Of a stretch of DNA of 64,000 nt, positions 61,084 to 64,000 are shown piece after piece. The translations under genes were made by a program, and so were the position numbers. The stretch is from positions 1 through 64,000 of the forward strand of contig NZ_SRXT01000002.1 of assembly GCF_004792685.1 (NCBI RefSeq). Reading direction: 5' to 3'. The notes below the pieces were generated by a model. That model was not told where the DNA came from, did no database searches, and saw only the letters and a list, made by a program, of their open reading frames with translations. Source of the DNA: Sphingomonas gei. Lineage in GTDB: Bacteria; Pseudomonadota; Alphaproteobacteria; Sphingomonadales; Sphingomonadaceae. How positions within the stretch are numbered: position 1 is the stretch's first letter; every line of letters starts with the position of its first letter.

Positions 61084-62465
61084 TGCGCCGCCTGCTGCGG
61101 CGGCATGTCGGGGAATTGATGCGCGGTCTTTTCCCAGCGCGGCGCGGCGCCGAGCAGCATCCGGACGTAGAGCCCGATCGCACGCCGCGCCGCGAACAGC
61201 GCGATATAATTGCCGACCAGCACCCGCGGCGCCGACCACACTGCCTCGCGCCAGCCATAAGCGCGCCAGACGAATGCCGCACGCACCAGCAGCCGCCAGG
61301 CAAGCAGCGCGAAATTCGCCCACAATACCAGCCGCACCGCGGGAGCGAGCGCGGGCATCGGCGTCGCGCCGAGCAGATGGAGCATCGCCGAGCCGCTCCA
61401 CAGCAACAGCGTGGCGTAAGCGAGCGCGAGCACCGGCAGCGCGAGCGTCGCGCGGCGGTCGCGCATCCGCATCCAGTGATCGCCGAGGTTGAGCGTCGCG
61501 CGCCAGCCGGTGCGGTCCCAGCCGGCGAGCGCGATGCCGGTCAGCCAGCGCGCCTTTTGCCGGACCGCGGCGCCGAGCGTGTCGGGGAAATAGGCACGGA
61601 CCGCGACGGGCGGTCCGCCGGGCCGCTCGGCGACGCGGGCGAGGCAGACCCGGCCACCCATGGCGCTGATCGTCAGGCCGAGCTCGTAATCCTCGGTCAG
61701 GCTCGACGCATCGAACGGGGGGCCGCCGCGCGCCGCGGCGATCCCGCCGAGAATGTCGCGCCGGATCGCGCAGCCCACTCCGGCCAGGGGCAGTCCGGCG
61801 CCGAGCGCCTGGCGCACGACGAGAACCTTGGCGTGCGCCTCGGCGAACTCGTCGCAATAATGGCCGGAAACGAAGCGCGATTGCGGATGCGGCAGCGGCA
61901 GCACCGGCAATTGCACCGTCGCGCAATGCTGGAGCCAGCGTGCATAGACCTGAAGTTCGAGCGGATGGACGATGTCCTCGGCGTCGTGGAGTGCGATGCC
62001 GAGCGTGGCGAAGCCTTCCGCCACCTCGTCGCGCAGCAGCGCCCGCCACAATGCGTTGAGGCAATCGGCCTTGGTTGTCGGGCCGGGCGCGCCGCCGATC
62101 ACCAGCCGGACGCGCGCATCCTCGCACGCGACGTCGGCGACGGCGGCGATCGTGGCGGGATCGTTGGGATAGGTGCCGACATAGATCCGGTAATCGTCGT
62201 GCGCGAAGCGGGCGAGCGCGGTGCGGAGCATCTGTCCGATCACGCAGGCTTCGTCCCAGGCGGCGACGAATATGACGATGCGGCCCGGCGGCACGACCGT
62301 CGAAACGCCAGTAAGCGTACGAAACGGGAACAAGAGTTTCAGATAAGTCCGACGGGCCAGGTAGATCAGATCGACCAGAAGATCGTCCAGCCCGCCGACG
62401 AGGAACCAGATCGCCGCGAACAACGTCGCCTCGCGGGCAATCGTGTCTATCGCGGTGATCAGCAC
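61080..62465 (-). CDS. NfrB-like family-2 glycosyltransferase
   Basis: 461 residues: membrane helices at the N-terminus and at the C-terminal end around a GT2 catalytic domain with DAED (metal-binding), TEDYEL (catalytic) and QKARWLTG (the QxxRW motif of processive enzymes). The start ITAIDTIAREATLFAAIWFLVGGLDDLLVD resembles NfrB, the inner-membrane synthase of the phage N4 receptor polysaccharide. E. coli NfrB has a C-terminal c-di-GMP-binding MshEN domain; here the chain ends soon after the last helices, so that domain appears to be absent. Confidence 0.85.
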   Translation of the reverse strand: MLITAIDTIAREATLFAAIWFLVGGLDDLLVDLIYLARRTYLKLLFPFRTLTGVSTVVPPGRIVIFVAAWDEACVIGQMLRTALARFAHDDYRIYVGTYPNDPATIAAVADVACEDARVRLVIGGAPGPTTKADCLNALWRALLRDEVAEGFATLGIALHDAEDIVHPLELQVYARWLQHCATVQLPVLPLPHPQSRFVSGHYCDEFAEAHAKVLVVRQALGAGLPLAGVGCAIRRDILGGIAAARGGPPFDASSLTEDYELGLTISAMGGRVCLARVAERPGGPPVAVRAYFPDTLGAAVRQKARWLTGIALAGWDRTGWRATLNLGDHWMRMRDRRATLALPVLALAYATLLLWSGSAMLHLLGATPMPALAPAVRLVLWANFALLAWRLLVRAAFVWRAYGWREAVWSAPRVLVGNYIALFAARRAIGLYVRMLLGAAPRWEKTAHQFPDMPPQQAAQ

Positions 62466-62650
62466 GACCGTCCCAGCACCGCAATATCTCCGATTCGGAT
62501 GCAGTCATCTTCGGAGTTGTTTATTAAATGATCAAGTTGACTGGACGGCGGCCCGATCGATTTCAATCCGTTTCGGAGTCACTCAATTGGACGTTGGCGT
62601 GAATCGCCGCCGAGGCTAGGGTGCGCGCGCCTTTGGGGGAATTCGGTACC

Positions 62651-64000
62651 ATGAAGCTCGTTGCCCGGCTCGGGATCCTGGCGCTGATCGCCGCGCCGCT
62701 CGGCGCGACGCTGGCGATGGGCGACAATAGTCCGCAAGTCGAAATGGCCACGCCCGGCGTTGGCGGCGGCGCGATCGAGCGCTTCACCGCGCGGTTCAAC
62801 CAGCCGATGGTGCCGCTGGGCGATCCGCGCGCGGCCGGCCCGTTCACGGTCGAATGCCCGGTCGGCGGCGAAGGCCGCTGGGTCGACCAGCAGACCTATG
62901 TCCACGAATTCGCCAGCCCGCTGCCCGGCGGGGTGACCTGCACCTTCACGTTGAAGGACAAGCTCAAGAGCCTCGCCGGCTATGCGCTGACCGGGCAGAC
63001 CAAATTCACTGTCGACAGCGGCGGGCCGATCGCCCGCGCGGTATTGCCGAGCCGCTATGGCGGCCAGATCGAGGAGGACCAGACCTTCCTGGTTGCCGCA
63101 AACCTCGCGCCCGATCGCGCCTCGGTGGGCGCCAATGCCTATTGCGCGGTCGACGGCGTCGGCGAGAAGATCCCCGTCGACGTGCTTCCCGCCGACGTGC
63201 CGGGCAAGGTGCTTGCCGGGCTCGGCACCGATCGCTGGGAAGTGCAGAGCTTCCTAGAGGAAGCCGGGCTGCCCAAGGCGCTCCCCGCCAGCGATGCCGA
63301 CCGCGCCAAGGCGACCGCCAGCGTCGTCGCGCTCAAATGCCGCCGGCCGCTGCCGCCGGGGCGCGACGTCGCCCTGGTCTGGGGCAAGGACGTGGCCAGC
63401 GCCACCGGCCGCGTCGCCGGCACCGACCAGCGCTTCGACTTCACCGTGCGCAAGCCGTTCGCGGCGCGCTTCGAATGCTCGCGAGTCAATGCGCAGGCCG
63501 GGTGCAGCCCGGTGCAGGACGCCTGGGTGCGCTTCTCGGCGCCGATCCCCCGCGCGCAGGCCGAGGCGATCCGCATCACCTTGCCCGACGGCAAGGCGCT
63601 GACTCCGATCTTCTCCGCCGAGGAGAAGCGCAAGGCAGTGATCGCCGATATCAAGTTCAAGGCGCCGCTCCCCGCCGCGGTGATCGCCAAGCTGAGCCTG
63701 CCCGCCAATGTCGTCGACGAGAGCGGGCGCAAGCTTTCCAATGCCGAGCGCTTCCCGCTCGACGTGCGTTTCGACGAGGCGCCGCCCTTGGTGAAGTTCG
63801 CCGCCGATTTCGGCATCCTCGAAGCCGCCGAGGGCGGCGTGCTGCCAGTCACCGTGCGCAACGTCGAAGGCCAGCTCGGCGGATCGCAGATGGCGGTCGG
63901 CGGGCAGAGCCTCAAGGTCGAGGGCGGCGACGGCGAGATCGCCAATTGGCTGCGCGCGATCGACGATGCCGCCGAGACCAAGAGCGACGATATCAAGCGC
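62651..64000 (+). CDS. Alpha-2-macroglobulin-family protein, N-terminal part
   Basis: 450 codons are open from ATG 62651 to the window end with no stop, so the gene is cut by the window edge. GGGGGA lies nine bases before the ATG. A signal peptide (MKLVARLGILALIAAPLGA) is followed by beta-rich domains; SPQVEMATPGVGGG and FTARFNQPMVPLGDP are like the start of bacterial alpha-2-macroglobulins, usually 1500-1900 residues, which trap proteases in the periplasm. The thioester or bait regions lie beyond the window. Confidence 0.75.
   Translation, partial: MKLVARLGILALIAAPLGATLAMGDNSPQVEMATPGVGGGAIERFTARFNQPMVPLGDPRAAGPFTVECPVGGEGRWVDQQTYVHEFASPLPGGVTCTFTLKDKLKSLAGYALTGQTKFTVDSGGPIARAVLPSRYGGQIEEDQTFLVAANLAPDRASVGANAYCAVDGVGEKIPVDVLPADVPGKVLAGLGTDRWEVQSFLEEAGLPKALPASDADRAKATASVVALKCRRPLPPGRDVALVWGKDVASATGRVAGTDQRFDFTVRKPFAARFECSRVNAQAGCSPVQDAWVRFSAPIPRAQAEAIRITLPDGKALTPIFSAEEKRKAVIADIKFKAPLPAAVIAKLSLPANVVDESGRKLSNAERFPLDVRFDEAPPLVKFAADFGILEAAEGGVLPVTVRNVEGQLGGSQMAVGGQSLKVEGGDGEIANWLRAIDDAAETKSDDIKR

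Overview
The window looks like the chromosome of a GC-rich alphaproteobacterium of the Sphingomonas group. The basis is recall of family sequence habits, not a search: a helicase / S4 protein / fdxA / carD gene order, in-frame and intergenic palindromic repeats of the kind common in sphingomonads, many GTG/TTG starts, many 4-nt gene overlaps and a TonB-receptor-rich style. It begins in the 3' end of a 5S rRNA gene and stops inside a large alpha-2-macroglobulin-like gene.

Layout. 1-305: 5S rRNA end, initiator tRNA-Met, terminator. 407-4038: a heterodimeric ABC exporter with one degenerate ATP site. 4268-19954: a large organosulfur island (below). 20195-23912: ydbH-ynbE-ydbL phospholipid-transport genes. 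24012-28884: tripartite EmrAB/OMF-type efflux pump with a divergent TetR repressor and two near-identical operators. 28881-38338: housekeeping (PLD-family cardiolipin synthase, rpoZ, rlmE, Ppx/GppA, tRNA-Gln, TlpA, argH, small lipoprotein, lysA, siroheme synthase domain, CorA/ZntB) and an odd receiver-domain protein. 38413-44674: FMN reductase, PEBP protein, SDR, two tiny overlapping membrane-protein genes, diguanylate cyclase, secreted peroxiredoxin, outer-membrane phospholipase A, HisN-type phosphatase. 44927-54278: AsmA protein, rpmI-rplT, PdeM nuclease, two GIN-domain proteins, carD, fdxA, S4 protein, Suv3-like helicase. 54352-64000: M23 peptidase, putative lipoprotein, HerA-type ATPase, TIGR02186 and TauE/SafE genes, a glycosyltransferase with an envelope partner, and the start of the macroglobulin-like gene.

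The most interesting region is 4268-19954. It encodes three paralogues of the DszB-type desulfinase family (cytosolic, with the CPVP active-site motif), a DszA/NtaA-type flavin monooxygenase, a class II aldolase-like protein, a sigma-54 activator with no sensor domain, an SsuABC-like importer with two different permeases, a nitroreductase, two SsuD-like monooxygenases and a TonB-dependent receptor. Good -24/-12 (sigma-54) promoters lie in front of four transcription units: the desulfinase B operon, desulfinase C (and probably the activator), the importer operon and the receptor. I infer one regulon that takes a bulky organosulfur compound across both membranes, oxidises its C-S bond and releases sulfite. 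Siroheme synthase, an SsuE-like FMN reductase and a TauE/SafE permease elsewhere in the window fit such a sulfur economy, but nothing in the sequence ties them to it directly.

Gene-free stretches: 4039-4267 holds a palindromic repeat; 10924-11166 holds two divergent sigma-54 promoters; 19889-20194 (306 bp) holds the receptor promoter and a hairpin; 44675-44926 shows no convincing gene; 47057-47325 holds a palindromic repeat; 50769-51019 holds the carD leader.
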